Positions 22,340 through 33,705 of a DNA stretch of 64,000 nucleotides are shown piece by piece. The first letter of the stretch is position 1; each line of letters starts with the position of its first letter. A model generated the notes under the pieces. The model saw nothing but the letters and a program-made list of their open reading frames with translations. It had not been told where the DNA came from and did not search any database. The DNA comes from Lactarius indigo. Lineage: Eukaryota; Basidiomycota; Agaricomycetes; Russulales; Russulaceae. The DNA is taken from assembly GCA_025766275.1 (NCBI GenBank), contig JAFKAC010000004.1, positions 992,001-1,056,000 of the forward strand, read 5' to 3'. Both the position numbers and the translations under genes were made by a program.

Positions 22340-22702
22340 TTAGTGGGGGAAGAGGGTGGGGAAAGGGGGGGCGCGGCTCACAGTTTCAGACTCCATGCTT
22401 ATGTCCAGGGTGGTTTCCGCATGCTGGGGCGTGTTGGGGATGGTGGCGGGGTAGCCTCTAGAGGGGGTGGCCGGGGGGGTCGGGGTGCCTTCGTTCTGGA
22501 ATGTCGGCATAGGGAAGGGGGGGGGGGTGTTGCCGGGCTCCGAGGGGGGGTATGAAGGGTGTGCGGGGGAGTTCCAGGGCTCCTGTCTGATGGCCTCTAC
22601 CGGGACCGTCAGGGTCATGATGGCGGGGACAGGGGGGGGCAGTAGTGCTGCGGGTGCCGACGCCGTCTGCTCTGCTTCGTCCGCTAGGGCTGGGGGGGTC
22701 AA
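22340..22702 (-). CDS. Proline-rich frame, probable N-terminal part of LINE ORF1
   Basis: 120 residues rich in Pro, Thr and Ala, ending at TAA just before the ORF1 frame. Only a one-base shift in the C/A homopolymer area around 22330-22345 separates the two frames. Either the copy is frameshifted, the assembly has a homopolymer error, or ribosomal frameshifting is used. Confidence 0.5.
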   Translation of the reverse strand: MTPPALADEAEQTASAPAALLPPPVPAIMTLTVPVEAIRQEPWNSPAHPSYPPSEPGNTPPPFPMPTFQNEGTPTPPATPSRGYPATIPNTPQHAETTLDISMESETVSRAPPFPTLFPH

Positions 22703-22723
22703 TTTACTATGGGGGGGTTTCGT

Positions 22724-22915
22724 TTAGGGTGCGTGCTCACTAGTCCGCTTTTTTCGGCTTTTGCGGGCTTCTGCCGTAGCGGCTGCAGGGCCACTGGAGG
22801 CTGCCATCCTGGCAGCAGTGGTAGATCTGGTAGTGACCTGTGGGGGGTCTGCTTGGTTAGCAGTCGCTGGGGGGTCAGTGCGGGGCTGGGATGCGGGCGG
22901 GGCAGTAGCGTTCAT
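22724..22915 (-). other. Short Ala/Thr/Pro-rich frame ahead of LINE ORF1
   Basis: 63 codons starting MNATAPPASQPRTD and ending near a basic patch (RKSRKKRTSEH), in the same direction and just upstream of the proline-rich frame. It may be the true start of ORF1, broken by a shift near 22690-22724, or not coding. Confidence 0.35.
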
Positions 22916-23154
22916 TTGGTGCAGACGCTGGGTGGGCTGGAGGCTCGGTTTAAAGTGTTATGGGGGGGTCGGGTTTCATGCAGTACCGGGGGTTGGGGGG
23001 TTTCGGTGTTGCGCTCGTGCCGGGGGGGTGGTGTCGCTTCCCAGAGAACTCCTGTCATTTCAGGGTGGTTCCGTGTTACGGTCGACAGATGAGACGTTGC
23101 ATTGCGGCGGCGTTTGGTGTCAGAATTCTCGGCTAGCCTTTGGAGGGGGTTAGT

Positions 23155-23649
23155 TTATGGAGCGGTGAGCGGGAGGGGGAGCTTAGCTCGGGGGGGAGGT
23201 TGCGCCGTGTTTCTCAATTGGGTGGGGATCGGAGTTTCGGGTGGTGTGGGTGGGGGTCGTTGTATGTGGGGGGTTGGTTGAGGATTTCGTATTGTCGTTT
23301 TCCTGACTCCAGGATCGGTTGGGTCGGTGCTGCAGTTGTGGGAGATGGATACACTGTGTCGGTTAGTTTCCTCTGGTTTGGGTGTAGGTAGTATCTCACG
23401 TTGTTTTGGGCTCTTGCCGTGGTCGTTTGGTCGTGGGGCATGGTGCAACTGTTCGGACTTGGGGGGTCGAGGTGTGTCTAACCTTTGGTCGTAGTTGCAT
23501 ATCTCACTTCCCTGGGGGGGTATACATATATGTAGTAGGTTTAGTTGAGTTGCTACAGGTATGGCTGCTGTTATTAGGGGCCGTTGGTGACCGGGAACGT
23601 TGACACGTTCACCCTTGCCCCGACTTTTGTCGTGGGAAAAACCGCCCAT
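23155..23649 (-). CDS. Open frame at the 5' end of the LINE (possible ORF0)
   Basis: 164 codons from ATG 23649, starting only 28 nt inside the element. Composition is Pro, Thr and Gln rich with repeated PPTPP-like segments; no domain recognised. It is in the coding orientation and lies where the 5' UTR would be. It may be a leader ORF or an accident of the C-rich strand. Confidence 0.35.
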   Translation of the reverse strand: MGGFSHDKSRGKGERVNVPGHQRPLITAAIPVATQLNLLHICIPPQGSEICNYDQRLDTPRPPKSEQLHHAPRPNDHGKSPKQREILPTPKPEETNRHSVSISHNCSTDPTDPGVRKTTIRNPQPTPHIQRPPPTPPETPIPTQLRNTAQPPPRAKLPLPLTAP

Positions 23650-23677
23650 GGTGGTGGTTGCGGTTCAAGGGCCCCCC

Positions 23678-23692
23678 GGAACCGAGGTAGTG
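23678..23692. repeat. LINE target-site duplication, 5' side
   Basis: GGAACCGAGGTAGTG, the second copy of the repeat at 15886-15900. Confidence 0.95.
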
Positions 23693-23730
23693 AGGTTTGA
23701 ATAAACTCATGTCGCATGGATCTCACGGCC

Positions 23731-23750
23731 CCGGTCCGGTCCGGTCCGGT
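23731..23750. repeat. (CCGGT)4 microsatellite
   Basis: Four perfect CCGGT units just outside the LINE, in the 3' flank of the protease gene. Confidence 0.85.
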
Positions 23751-23979
23751 CTTCCCGTTTCTCACGCCACTCATTTCAAAGTCCGATTTATTTCCACCGA
23801 GTAAATGCTTCTGATCTCGCTGTTCTTCAATAAGCTATTCTTTCGAGCATGCTCTATTTAGCTTCAACCTTTTACTGACATGACTACTGAACCAATAGAT
23901 AATCGATAACAGAGACAACGGAACGAGTCGTAGAAGAAGGAGCGTGGAAGTGGAGAGTAGAAAGCCGACGATGTTGTTC

Positions 23980-25688
23980 TCAAGCTGACCAGGTGGTGCG
24001 GTAGAAGTCAGCGTACTTGAACCTCTTCCTGATCTGGTCCAGGAGGTACCAGCCAGGAGTGCAATAAGTAACATGATTGCTGGTAGAGCCGCCTTTGTTA
24101 TTTCCAGAGTGGAGTTGGCCAACGATGCGAGCTTTGCCATTCGTCGTGTGCCAGACGAGAGAGCCCGAGTCTCCCTTGGCGGAGAAGGGTTCGGGCCTCC
24201 TCTCGACGCCCGAGTTGTAGATGCCGAGCTCGACGGTCTCGGTGCCGAACTCGTTGAGAGTGAATGACACCAGGCCGGCGTAGCGTCCGACGGTGAGGTC
24301 GGTAGTGTTGCCGTCTTTACCGACGATAATGCAACGCTGGCTTTCGCCGTCGAACTGTGCGGGGTTGGCGAGGTCCTCTTTTGTAGCGCAACCCTCTATC
24401 CTAAGCTTTCTCCCCACAGGGAACTTAAACGCGGTCGCACCGCCACCCAGAGGATAGAACATCGCCGCAAGATCCGGAGAAGTATACTTGGATCCTGAAT
24501 AAGGTTGTTGTGGTCAGACGAGGTAAATATGAGAAACCTGAGTCGAAACCCACCGAGATCAACGACGTTTCCCTCGAACTTATCCTTGACTTTCGCCTCA
24601 GCGGCCAAGAACGCAGCCCAGTCCGAGGTATACCGTGTGCCGCCTTCGACGTCGACCGTGATGGCTGCAGCGTGTTGAACGTAGCCAATGTTGCGGTGGA
24701 GACCAATGTCAGTCCAGTAATTCTTAACTTCATCGTAGAAGGCCTCGAGTTTAGCGATAGCCTGGTTCTTGTCTTCCAATTTGTCTCGCTTCGCGCACAT
24801 CAATGCCGCGTCCTTCGCGTCCTGCCTTTCCTTCGCCTCCAGTCCGATGATCTCTTGGGCCAAAAGGTCTGCTTGAATGCTGTGGCCATATTTGGCCTTC
24901 TTGATCTCGTCGTGGCCCCACTGGAATCGACACATTCTGCAAACTCGAACGTGGTCCTTTGGTTCGCCGTCTCTGCGCTCGTACTCAACGGTGGTGTCCT
25001 TACGAAGGACGTGGCAATTGCTGACTCCGTAAACCTTGTCGCTAGGGTTGCCGTCCTTGTCTTTGTTTTCGTGGAACCAGAGGGTGAGAGTGCCCTGGGA
25101 ATCCTCCTCCTCCATCCCTTCGGTCGCAAGGGGAATGCCAAGAAGAGCAGTGAGAAAGCGACGGACACGGTGGGTGGCATTGGTGCTGCCGACATGGCGC
25201 ATAAGGGGCGGACCTGCCAGCCTCTGCAGGACTGCCTCGCGCCATTCCACAACAGCATCCTTGACTCCATTCTTCAGGAGAAGCGCAAGGATCTCTTGGG
25301 AGACCTCGTGGGCGGTATCGGAAGAGGTAGAACCAGGAATGACACCGATCCAAATGACGACGGGACCGAGACTCCCACTCTCCCTCTCCCCCAGCGGTCC
25401 GTGGGTGAAGAAGCGGGCAGGGTCGATGGACGACCATTTAATATTCCGAGCCTTGATCAGGTCACGAATCTCGCGACCGACAGTGTCCCAGACACCATTG
25501 AGTGGGGTGTCAAAGACTCCACGGAGCGACTTGACAGGGGTACTGGGGTATCTGCCAACGGGCTTGAGGAAGGGTGTAGTGAGGAAATCTGAACGGTAAA
25601 CGAGTTTCGGGTCGTCGCCATCCCCGGTGATGCCGTTATAGTAGCAAGCCCTCTCATACTCGCTGGGGGTGTACTGGGAGACGACCAT
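23980..25688 (-). CDS. Trypsin-like (chymotrypsin-fold) protease-domain protein
   Basis: Two exons, 25688-24554 and 24494-23980 (intron donor GTGGGT, acceptor TTATTCAG), give 549 residues. The catalytic triad is readable: His226 in SNCHVL, Asp356 in TSDWAAF and Ser488 in AKGDSGSLVW. A TGVAH-like core is not obvious, but the GDSG loop and the following GQLHSG strand are typical of the S1 fold. The ~225 residues before the His have no recognised domain. A long charged, probably helical insert sits between His and Asp (residues ~250-335, including IIGLEAKERQDAKDAALM) with CRMC near its start. No signal peptide is visible, so a cytoplasmic role is likely. Start chosen at the first ATG; an in-frame TTG precedes it. 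Substrate unknown. Confidence 0.85.
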
Positions 25689-26518
25689 CAGCAAAAATTT
25701 GAGTAATTACAATCGGATTGTATGATCGATAATATAGAATATGGCTCCGAACGAGCGGTGCGTACAGATGGTGGCAAGGGGTCAAGGACCGCTTACCCCT
25801 AAGTTACATGCAACTCTGTGCTCGGCCACCTGGAGAGCGGACTGTAATATTCGGTATCTCCCGGACTGGGACGGCTGGCTCCCCTTCACGTCATCACTAG
25901 TCCCATCTCTCTAACATGTGTAACGTATTTTCGGTGCGGCAACACTTTGGTTAATACATCTACTGTCTGTTCAGGGTCGCGACAACCTTGCTTGGTTGCT
26001 GCTTTCCCGGTATCATTTCTGACTGCCAGTGCTCTAATTTCATTCGAATTCATTGACCCCACCGAGTCATTATATATATATGCACATTTCTATTCGTCCA
26101 CTTTTTTGCATCATCTCCTCATGACGCTGTACCCTAATAGTGTGCACATGGGAAGTTTTGGCTAGTGGGGAACAAACGACCCAGAATTTGCACGTGCCCA
26201 CGCCCTGCCGGGTGACCTTAGGATTATCCCACAGATCTTGTTAGTCTTATGGAATTACGCAGTGCTATAACGCTAGTTGGAGTCGTGGGGCGACTGAAAA
26301 GACTTTGGAAGAGACGCGCCGCGGTAACACCCTAAACCCTCGTTGACCCAAGGTGACAGACGCAAGACAAATCCTCCCTGAGCACCTGTAACTGCACGCC
26401 AGCAGCCGAACTTGATTCATGAGCAGAGCTGGGTGGTAGTGCAGCCCTTTCTACAAGTAGCTATGATCATCGGACAATCCCCACAGACTATATGTACTAC
26501 AATGTAACTCTAGGCTAC
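25689..26518. other. Intergenic region upstream of the protease gene
   Basis: No gene seen. The right end (26310-26420) is the downstream region of MFS3 and matches the recurring unit at 13.45, 28.97, 31.2 and 34.15 kb. Confidence 0.55.
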
Positions 26519-28337
26519 CTATTCCTCACGACGTGTCCAAGTGTTCTTCGGAAGCTGCATGGAGACCCCTAATGTAACGCCCACCACGCCTAGAAGCACG
26601 ACGTACGCAAATCTTCCACCGAGAACGTTATGTGTCAGGGAGAACGCAAATAGCCAGTCCGCCGCAGCGGGTCCAACAGCGCTCACAGCCGAGTTCACCA
26701 CAAGCGAAAAACCAAAAACGGCGCCAAGCGACCGTCTGTTAGGAGCGGCAGACGAAAAGTACATATTCAATGCACCTGAGTGACCCCACCCACGTGCGCC
26801 ATGAGCATCCACATTTGTATGTGGGTAGTAAAGACTTACTGTATGCCATATCGAAAACGCACAATGACGACATTTGCAAGATTATGAGCAGCCATACGAC
26901 CAGATTTGGGCCACCACTGGCCACGACCAAATTTTCGATGGGGAAGAGAGTATAGATCACGGCGCACGATGCGATGGTGAAAACGAAGACACGCCGAAGA
27001 CCAAATCGGCTGACGAAGTACGAAAAGAAAATGAATTGGAAGAAGCCGCCCATGCCCCCGTACAAAGACAGCCCCAAGCCAATGGAAGCCGGATTCAGGT
27101 CGAGCCCACCATACTCGACCGGTGTTGACCAGACAAGCGGAATGTACCCCATCGCTGCCCCGTTGAGCAGCGCAAGTAGGGCGAAATTGACAATGGTAAC
27201 GACAACAGGCTTCGTGAGCACAGAGCGCAGTGGCAGCGGCTTGTCCGATTCACTCGATGCAATGTCGAGATCTGGACTATCGCCCGCTTCTCCTTGAAGA
27301 GTATAAGAGCTGGAACTTGGAAGCTGGAGCCTCACTGAGGACCTCGAAATCAATGTCTGGGCAGCGTCATTGACAACCGTCTTCAAAGAGCAGGAAAAGA
27401 ACATACCTCTTCCAAATACAACCCCGTAATGATAAACGAAAGACATGTAAACGAAGCAGCTACAAGACATGGTAGGAAGTATGGATAGTCGGCCCAGAAA
27501 GGGTGGGAAAAGATATGCGGCCAGCGATCTTGCGGCCGTGACAAGACACCACCGATCAAGGGACTAAAAAGTTTGGCAAGTCGGTTAGAGAATGAGAGAA
27601 AGCAGGATACGACGGACCCGATCACAAATCCGAGCGACCAAGCTATTGGTAGCATCGAAAATCCTTGTGCGGCATTCGTCTCATCCGTGAGTTCTGCTGT
27701 CATACTGTGCACGACGCCGTTGTGTCCAGTTACCGCGCCGTGAAAGCACCGGCTGTAATCGATGTAATTCTCAGGTCAGTCAGTGTACAACGCTCTCGAA
27801 GGCGTGGATAGCGAGGTACCTTAAGACAAGCGCCAAAAAGGAACGGGACAAACCAAACAGGAGAGTCGAAAGAGTTGTGCCAACGAGGCATGTCAAAAGA
27901 ACTGGCCTTCGCCCGATGCGATCGGACAGACGATTCCACTGGAAAGAAGCGACAGCCCCAACTACATAATGAAGAGACACCTATCACGAGGTCTGGTCCA
28001 TATCCACTCTCTTAGAGAACGAAAGACGCACTATTATCCCTGTATAGTACCCGACTTTCCGTGCATCACCGCCAACTTCCGGAAGCTCTCTCAGGAGCTT
28101 AAAAAACAGTGTTCAGCACTGATAGGCAGGGTTAAGAGAGGACTGAACCTGGTTGAGGTAAGGGCTTATGGAGTTGGAGAGGATAGACTGGGCGAGCCAT
28201 GCTGTGAGGAGGATGGAGATCTGGGCCTTCGGTAGTGGTGTCTGAGTCGGTTTCAAGTCTGGTGGATCCTCTCTGTTTGGGAGAAAAGGTGTCTCCTCGT
28301 CGATTACGTGGTTGTCTTCAAACCCCATGAGAGACAT
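26519..28337 (-). CDS. MFS transporter copy 3
   Basis: Start ATG at 28337 (MSLMGFEDNHVIDEETPFLP); the N-tail is longer than in copy 1 because of an insert reading REDPPDLKPTQ. Motif A is WNRLSDRIGRRPVLL (near 27905-27945), with Arg in place of the usual Lys. HGAVTGHNGVVHSMTAEL and GGVLSRPQDRWPHIF follow. The loop before helix 7 is shortened (LQGEAGDSPDLDIASSESDK). C-terminal exon SSAAPNRRSLGAVFG to the stop after KNTWTRREE. Closest to copies 1 and 4 by eye. No break seen. Confidence 0.88.
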
Positions 28338-28395
28338 CGACTTAGGAGATCGGGTACTTGAGACGTCCAAGGGTTATTGCTGCTAGGGCCACTCC

Positions 28396-28630
28396 GCCAC
28401 TGATGGATCCGTGCGCTCTTTTCTGCGGGTGGGAGTAAGGGAGAAAGCGTCAACACGGCATCTCCGAAATCAGATTCGCTAGGCATGAGAGTTTTCTGGA
28501 CTTGTTTATGTGACTGTTTGTCACTTGGTCCGTTATCGCCGTATCAGGCGCGGCCTCGTGGGTGCAGAGGTCATGATGTGGTTTGCCGCGCCGCGCATCC
28601 GCCAATTTGAAATCATAAGCGGGATTTGCC
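28396..28630 (-). promoter_or_regulatory. Conserved upstream blocks of MFS3
   Basis: CCGCCACTGATGGATC with the GGGAGTAAGGGAGAAAGCGTC block (28396-28450), TCACTTGGTCCGTTATCGCC (28521-28540), and GCGCCGCGCATCCGCC with AATTTGAAAT (28588-28613). This is the clearest example of the three-block layout, together with copy 5. Confidence 0.5.
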
Positions 28631-29110
28631 GTAAACCAACAAAGCGCGCTGGCCAATTTCAACATTTGGAATTCTCGGCTGTCTCTCAGCCTCCGTATCT
28701 TGATCGAGGTCGAAATCTGCACCTGAGGGTGACTAGATGCCTCATTGTCAAGGGCCATGTTGGAGAAGGCAGGTGAGGAGGGGATGTGCCGAGAACAGTG
28801 GACCTAGTCGCGTTATTGTTATTACGAATTACCTTGTCATCCCATCCCCGTAGAAGTGCCACTCCTGGAAGATAAGAACAAAATTGAGGTGCCCATCAAA
28901 AAAAAACCGGGCGCAGGGAAAAGCGTGCTGCGGTAGGCAGTTGCACACCTCAGGCCCCCCGTCGAGCCAGGATAATGCACACGAGGAAAATCCCCCTTGG
29001 GGTTCCTGTAGCCTACACATGGCTATGATCGTCGGACGGCACGGTCATTACAGAGACAAAATGTACAATGCATCGACTGATCCGCTATCTATCCGGTACC
29101 CATAAGCCAC
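28631..29110. other. Intergenic region between MFS3 and MFS4
   Basis: No gene seen. Contains the recurring downstream unit of MFS4 (about 28910-29030). Confidence 0.5.
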
Positions 29111-30905
29111 CTACTCCTCACGACGTGCCCAGGTGTTCTTCGGGAGCCGCGTGGAGACACCCAGCTCAACGCACACTACACAAAGGAATACGATGTATGC
29201 AAAATTTCCGCCGAGAATGTTATGTGTCAGAGAGAACGCAAATAGCCAGTCTGCGGCAGCTGGTCCAACAGCGCCCATAACCGCGATTGCCGTATGTGAA
29301 AGACCATACACGGCGCCAAGCGACCGTCTGTTGGGAGCGGCAGACGAAATGTACATGTTCATTGTACCTGAGTGACCCCAGACGAACCATGAGCAGAGCT
29401 AAAGTGAATGAGGGTGAAAACCTACTGTATCCCATATCAAAAACACACAACGACAACATCTGCAAAATTATGAGCAGCCAAACGACCAGATTTAGGCCTC
29501 CGCCAACTATGACTAAGTTTTCTAAGGGGAAAAGAGTGTAGATCACGGCGCACGAAACGATGCAGAAAACGAAGACACGGCGCAAACCAAATCGGCTGAC
29601 GAAGTGCGAAAAGAAAAGAAATTGAAAGAAGCCTCCTATGCCCCCATATACAGACAACCCCAAGCCAATGGATGCCGGATTTAGGTTAAGTCCACCATAC
29701 TCGACCGGCGTCGACCACACAAGCGGGATGTATGCCGTTGCTGCCCCGTTAAGGAGCGCGAGCATCGCATAATTAAGAAGAGTGACGACAACTGGCTTCG
29801 TGAGCACGGAGCGCAGTGGCAGCGGCTTGTCCAATTCGTCTGGTGTCATATTTAGATCCGGACCATTTCCCGATTCTCCTTGAGGAGTATAAGAGCTGGG
29901 TCTTGCAAGCCGTAGCTTCCCCGAGGGCCTCGAATTCAACGTCTGAGCGGTGTCACTGCACAACCCTCATCAAGGAGCAAGAAAAGAACAAACCTCTTCT
30001 AAATACAACCCCGTAATGACAAGAGAAAGACATGCCAATGTAGCAGCAACGAGACATGGAAGGAAGTACGGATAGTCTGCCCAGAAAGGGTGGGAGAAGA
30101 TATCTGGCCAGCGATCTTGCGGTCGTGACAGGATACCACCGATCAGGGGACTAGGGAATTTGGGAGGTCAGCTAGAGATCGAGAGAAAACAGGATACGAC
30201 GGACCCAATCACATATCCGAGTGATCGAGCAATCGGTAGCGTGGAAAATCCTCGTGCGACATTCGTCTCGTCCGTGAGTTCTGCTGTTATACTTTTCACG
30301 ACGCCTGAATGCCCCATCACTGCGCCGTGCAAGCACCGGCTGATCTTCAGGTCAGCAAGCGAATATCGCTCCGGAGGGTGAGCATGGGAAAATACCTCAA
30401 GACAAGCGCCCAGAATGAACGGGACAAACCAAAAAGGAGAATCGAAAAAGTAGAGCCCGAGAGGCAAGACAAAAGGATAGGCTTGCGTCCGATGCGGTCG
30501 GATAAGCGATTCCACTGGAATGTGGTGGCAGCATCAGCCGCAAAATGAAGAGACACCTGTCAAGCAGTCTATTCCACATCCACTCTTTTGGCGAAAGTAT
30601 TAGGACGTACTATGATCCCCGTGTAGTACCCAACCTTCCGCGCATCACCACCGACCTCTGGAAGCTCTCTTACGAGCTAGAAACGGTGTTTAGCACTGAT
30701 AGGCAGGGCTGAGAGGGCACTGAACCTGGTTGAGGTAAGGACTTATGGAGTGGGAGAGGATGGAGTCGGCGAGCCACGCTGTGAGGAGGATGGAGATCTG
30801 GGCCTTTGGTAAGGGTGTCTGAGTTGGATTCAAGTCCTCTTGGTTTGGGAGGAAAGGTGTCTCCTCATCAATCTCGTCATTGTCTCCAAATCTTGTGAGG
30901 GACAT
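29111..30905 (-). CDS. MFS transporter copy 4
   Basis: Start ATG at 30905 (MSLTRFGDNDEIDEETPFLP). Motif A WNRLSDRIGRKPILL (near 30480-30520). Later blocks are HGAVMGHSGVVKSITAEL and TDETNVARGF, then GGILSRPQDRWPDIF. Loop TPQGESGNGPDLNMTPDELDK. Helix 7-10 exon is fully open (29430-29960). Last exon SSAAPNRRSLGAVYG to KNTWARREE, nearly identical to the copy 1 C-terminus. The gap on its upstream side carries a P450 stub. Confidence 0.88.
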
Positions 30906-31469
30906 CGACTAGGATGTTGTTCGGCTCTGTTGGTACCATTCCGCCACTTATGGATGTTTACGCTATTCTGCAAATGGGGAAAGCGTCACGCTGTCCCTGA
31001 GAAGGAATCATGGTATTCTCGGTTGTGACAGTTGCTGTTGACGAAAGAGACTCAAAGAGTTCCCACACGTTCACGGGGAACACGTAATAAGAAAACACAT
31101 TATCACATGACGATCAGAGTGTTCCAGCACCAGGCAACTTTCATCCCAAATCGGTTCAGCCACATCCCATTGTGACCGGGGTCGGGGCGGCGCCCTCTAC
31201 ATGCGCGAGGCAAACCTTCCTCTGTCCCGCTGGCCCCTGTAGCTCCACAGCCACTGTACAATCGCTCTCCCTAGGTCACTCGTGAAATCCGGTTTATGCG
31301 GACCATACCACGTTGGCACTTACATATAGGCTAACCATGCCTGCTGACCGTAGATAACTCAGGTTTGTGACTGCGTCTGCATCGTAGATATTCACAGGCG
31401 GATAGTACGGTATGTGTGACGGAAAAAAATTCACGTCGTGTCCGACAAAAAGTGGAAGAAACTGGAGTA
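30906..31469. other. Upstream region of MFS4 and spacer
   Basis: The first conserved block (CCGCCACTTATGGATG near 30946, GGGGAAAGCGTCAC near 30976) is present; blocks 2 and 3 are not clear. 31150-31470 matches the 34.1-34.3 kb spacer (GCGGACCATACCACG near 31298, GCAGACCATACTACG near 34252). No gene seen. Confidence 0.5.
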
Positions 31470-31640
31470 CTAGAGTCCTTTTATTCACGTTGGCGCGAGG
31501 CTGGAGTTCGGGCTGGCCCTGCCAGGCATAGGATATCGTATGTAGGGCCGCAGACATTAGCCGCCCTCTGACCGTCAGTACCACTACTGATTCGAACTTG
31601 GACTGGATTCTCTCAATCGTACTTTCATCCTTACATATTA
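31470..31640 (+). pseudogene. Relic of the last P450 exon (stub 1)
   Basis: TTCACGTTGGCGCGAGGCTGGAGTT-like sequence followed by a GCTGGCCCTGCCAGGCATAGGATATCGT-like run and GAACTTGGACTGG lines up with the last exon of the intact P450 (10577-10745: the VRGFEFELALPAEDIVR and PANLD-stop coding region). Frame and stop are destroyed. The following ~80 bp resembles the P450 3' flank. No upstream P450 exons remain. Confidence 0.8.
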
Positions 31641-31816
31641 CGTTCCGGAGTGGGTATTAAACGGAGGAGCATGCTATAATAGCCTTCTGAGGCGCACCAT
31701 GATGGGACGTTAAGAGCTCCTACATGCGGAAATAATTGTCGAATAGTCATCAAAGTCTGCGACAAAACGGATGACACATCACCTCTCCCTCAATCTATCT
31801 GGTACATCTCAGCAAC
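31641..31816. other. Spacer downstream of MFS5
   Basis: Relic of the P450 3' flank, then the 3' flank of MFS5. No gene. Confidence 0.4.
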
Positions 31817-33639
31817 CTAGTCATTACGATGGGCCCAAGTATTTTTTGGAAGTTGCACGGAAACCCCCAACGCAACGCCCACAACACCAAGAAGCACGAC
31901 ATAAGCAAAATTTCCGCCGAGGATGTTATGCGTTAGGGAGAACGCAAATAACCAGTCTGCAGAAGCTGGCCCAACGGCGTTCTGAACCGACGTCGCCACC
32001 TGCGTAAGACCGTACGCAGCGCCGAGCGACCGTTTGTTGGGGGCAGCTGATGAAGTGTACATGTATATTGCACCTGCACCACGTGTGTTGTGAGTATCTA
32101 TGTAGGGGAAGGGAAAAGAAAAACCAACCGAATCCCATATCGAAAATGCAAAACGACGAGAGCTGCAAAATTATGAGTAGCCACACAACTGGATTTGGGC
32201 CACTGCCAACCACTACGGCTAAGTTTTCGAAAGGGAAGATAACATTGACCACGGCGCACGAGACGAGGCTGAAAATGAAGACACGCCGAAGTCCGAAACG
32301 GTTGACGAAATGTGAGAAGAAAATGAATTGAAATATACCATCCATGATCCCGTACAAAGACAACCACAAGCCGATGGACTCTGGGCTCAAGTTGAGTCCA
32401 CCATACTCGACCGGCGTTGACCACACGAGTGGAATGTATGCCGATGTCATAGCGTCGATAAGCGCGAGCATCGCGTAATTGGCAACAGTAATGATGACTG
32501 GCTTCGTGAGCACAGAACGGAGCGGCAGTGGCTTCTGCGATTCATTTGGTGACATATCAAGGCCTGGACTATCGTTGGCTTCTCCCTGAGTATCAGAGCC
32601 GGGTCTTGGAGGCTGGAGTTTCTCTGAGGACCGCGAATTCAACGTCTGGGGGAGGTCATTGTCATTGCACAACGCTCTTCAAAGAGAAGAGAAGAGAACG
32701 AACCTCTTCCAAATACAGTCCCGTGATGATAAACGAAGAGCAGGTAAAAGTAGCGGCTACGAGACATGGCAGAAAGTACGCATGGTCCGTCCAGAAAGGG
32801 TGGGAGAAGATATGTGGCCAGCGATCTTGCGGCCGTGACAAGACACCGCCGACCAAGGGGCTGAAGAAATTGAGAAGTCAGTTAGAAATCGAGAGAAAGC
32901 AGGACAATACGACGAACCCAATCACATATCCAAGTGACCAAACCACTGGTGGCATCGAAAACCCACGGGCGGCATTCGTCTCGTCCGTGAGTTCCGCTAT
33001 CACACTTTTCACGGCACTAATGTGTCCCTTCATTGCACCGTGTAAGCACCGGCTGTGGTCCCCAAGTCAGTGAGTTGGATATCGCTCCTAAGGACGTGCA
33101 AAGAGAAAGACCTTAATACAAGCGCCCAGAAGGAATGGGACAGACCAAACAGGAGAACGGAAAGAGCTGTGCCCAGGAGGCAGGACAAAAGAACTGGCTT
33201 GCGTCCGACGTGGTCGGATAATCGATTCCACGGGAATGAGGTTGTAGCCTCGGTTGCATAATGAAGAGACACCTGTCGGGCAATTTAGTCCTGGCCCACA
33301 ATATTTTAGAGCGAGAAAGGAAGACACACTATTATCCCCGTGTAGTACCCAACTTTCCTTGCATCACCACCGACTTCCGGGAGCTCTCTTACGAGCTGGT
33401 AGCAGTGTTCAGCACCGAAAGGCAGAGCTAAGAGCGTACTGAACCTGGTTGAGGTAAGGACTTATTGACTGAGTTGTGATAGACTCTGCGAGCCAAGCTG
33501 TGAGGAGGATGGAGATTTGGGCAATTGGCAGTGGCGTCCGAGTCGTATTCGAGTCAGGTAAAGCTTCTTGGTTCAAGTTTGGGAGGAACGGTGTCTCCTC
33601 GTTGATCTCGTGGTTGTCTTCAAACGTCGCGAGAGACAT
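31817..33639 (-). CDS. MFS transporter copy 5
   Basis: Start ATG at 33639 (MSLATFEDNHEINEETPFLP), with an N-tail insert NLNQEALPDSNTTR. Exon 1 ends after SPYLNQ; its helix 1 reads AWLAESITTQ, like copy 6. Motif A WNRLSDHVGRKPVLL (near 33195-33235). The first-half signatures are GHISAVKSVIAEL, TDETNAARGF and GGVLSRPQDRWPHIF. Loop QGEANDSPGLDMSPNESQK. Helix 7-8 reads LALIDAMTSAYIPLVW, shared with copy 7. C-terminal exon SSAAPNKRSLGAAYG to KNTWAHRND. All exons open. Confidence 0.88.
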
Positions 33640-33705
33640 TGACTATGGGATCAGGTGCTCGAGACGATGAGTATCGGTATCTAAGGGATATAGCCGCTGG
33701 AACTG

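Larger units (their letters stand above)
15901..23677 (-). mobile_element. Full-length non-LTR retrotransposon (LINE, APE-RT-RNase H type)
   Basis: The element is bounded by a perfect 15-bp direct repeat. It begins with a run of nine T at 15901-15909, which is the 3' A-tail on the coding strand. Reading minus: a G/C-skewed 5' region with open frames (23649 to ~22720), a Gag-like ORF1 with a zinc knuckle, a single intact 1682-codon ORF2, then ~190 nt of 3' UTR. ORF2 with an RNase H domain fits the Tad1/I-like groups common in fungi; the clade would need a tree. Exact repeats and an open ORF2 indicate recent insertion. It propagates by target-primed reverse transcription. Confidence 0.95.

Noticed and set aside
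22178..23153. Gly/Val-rich plus-strand frames in the LINE 5' region
   Set aside because: They result from the G-rich complement of the Pro/Thr-rich coding strand; low complexity and no homology signal.
24510..25592. Long plus-strand open frame of 360 codons
   Set aside because: It is antisense to the protease-domain gene, whose frame has a triad and a consistent intron; the plus frame has no family features.
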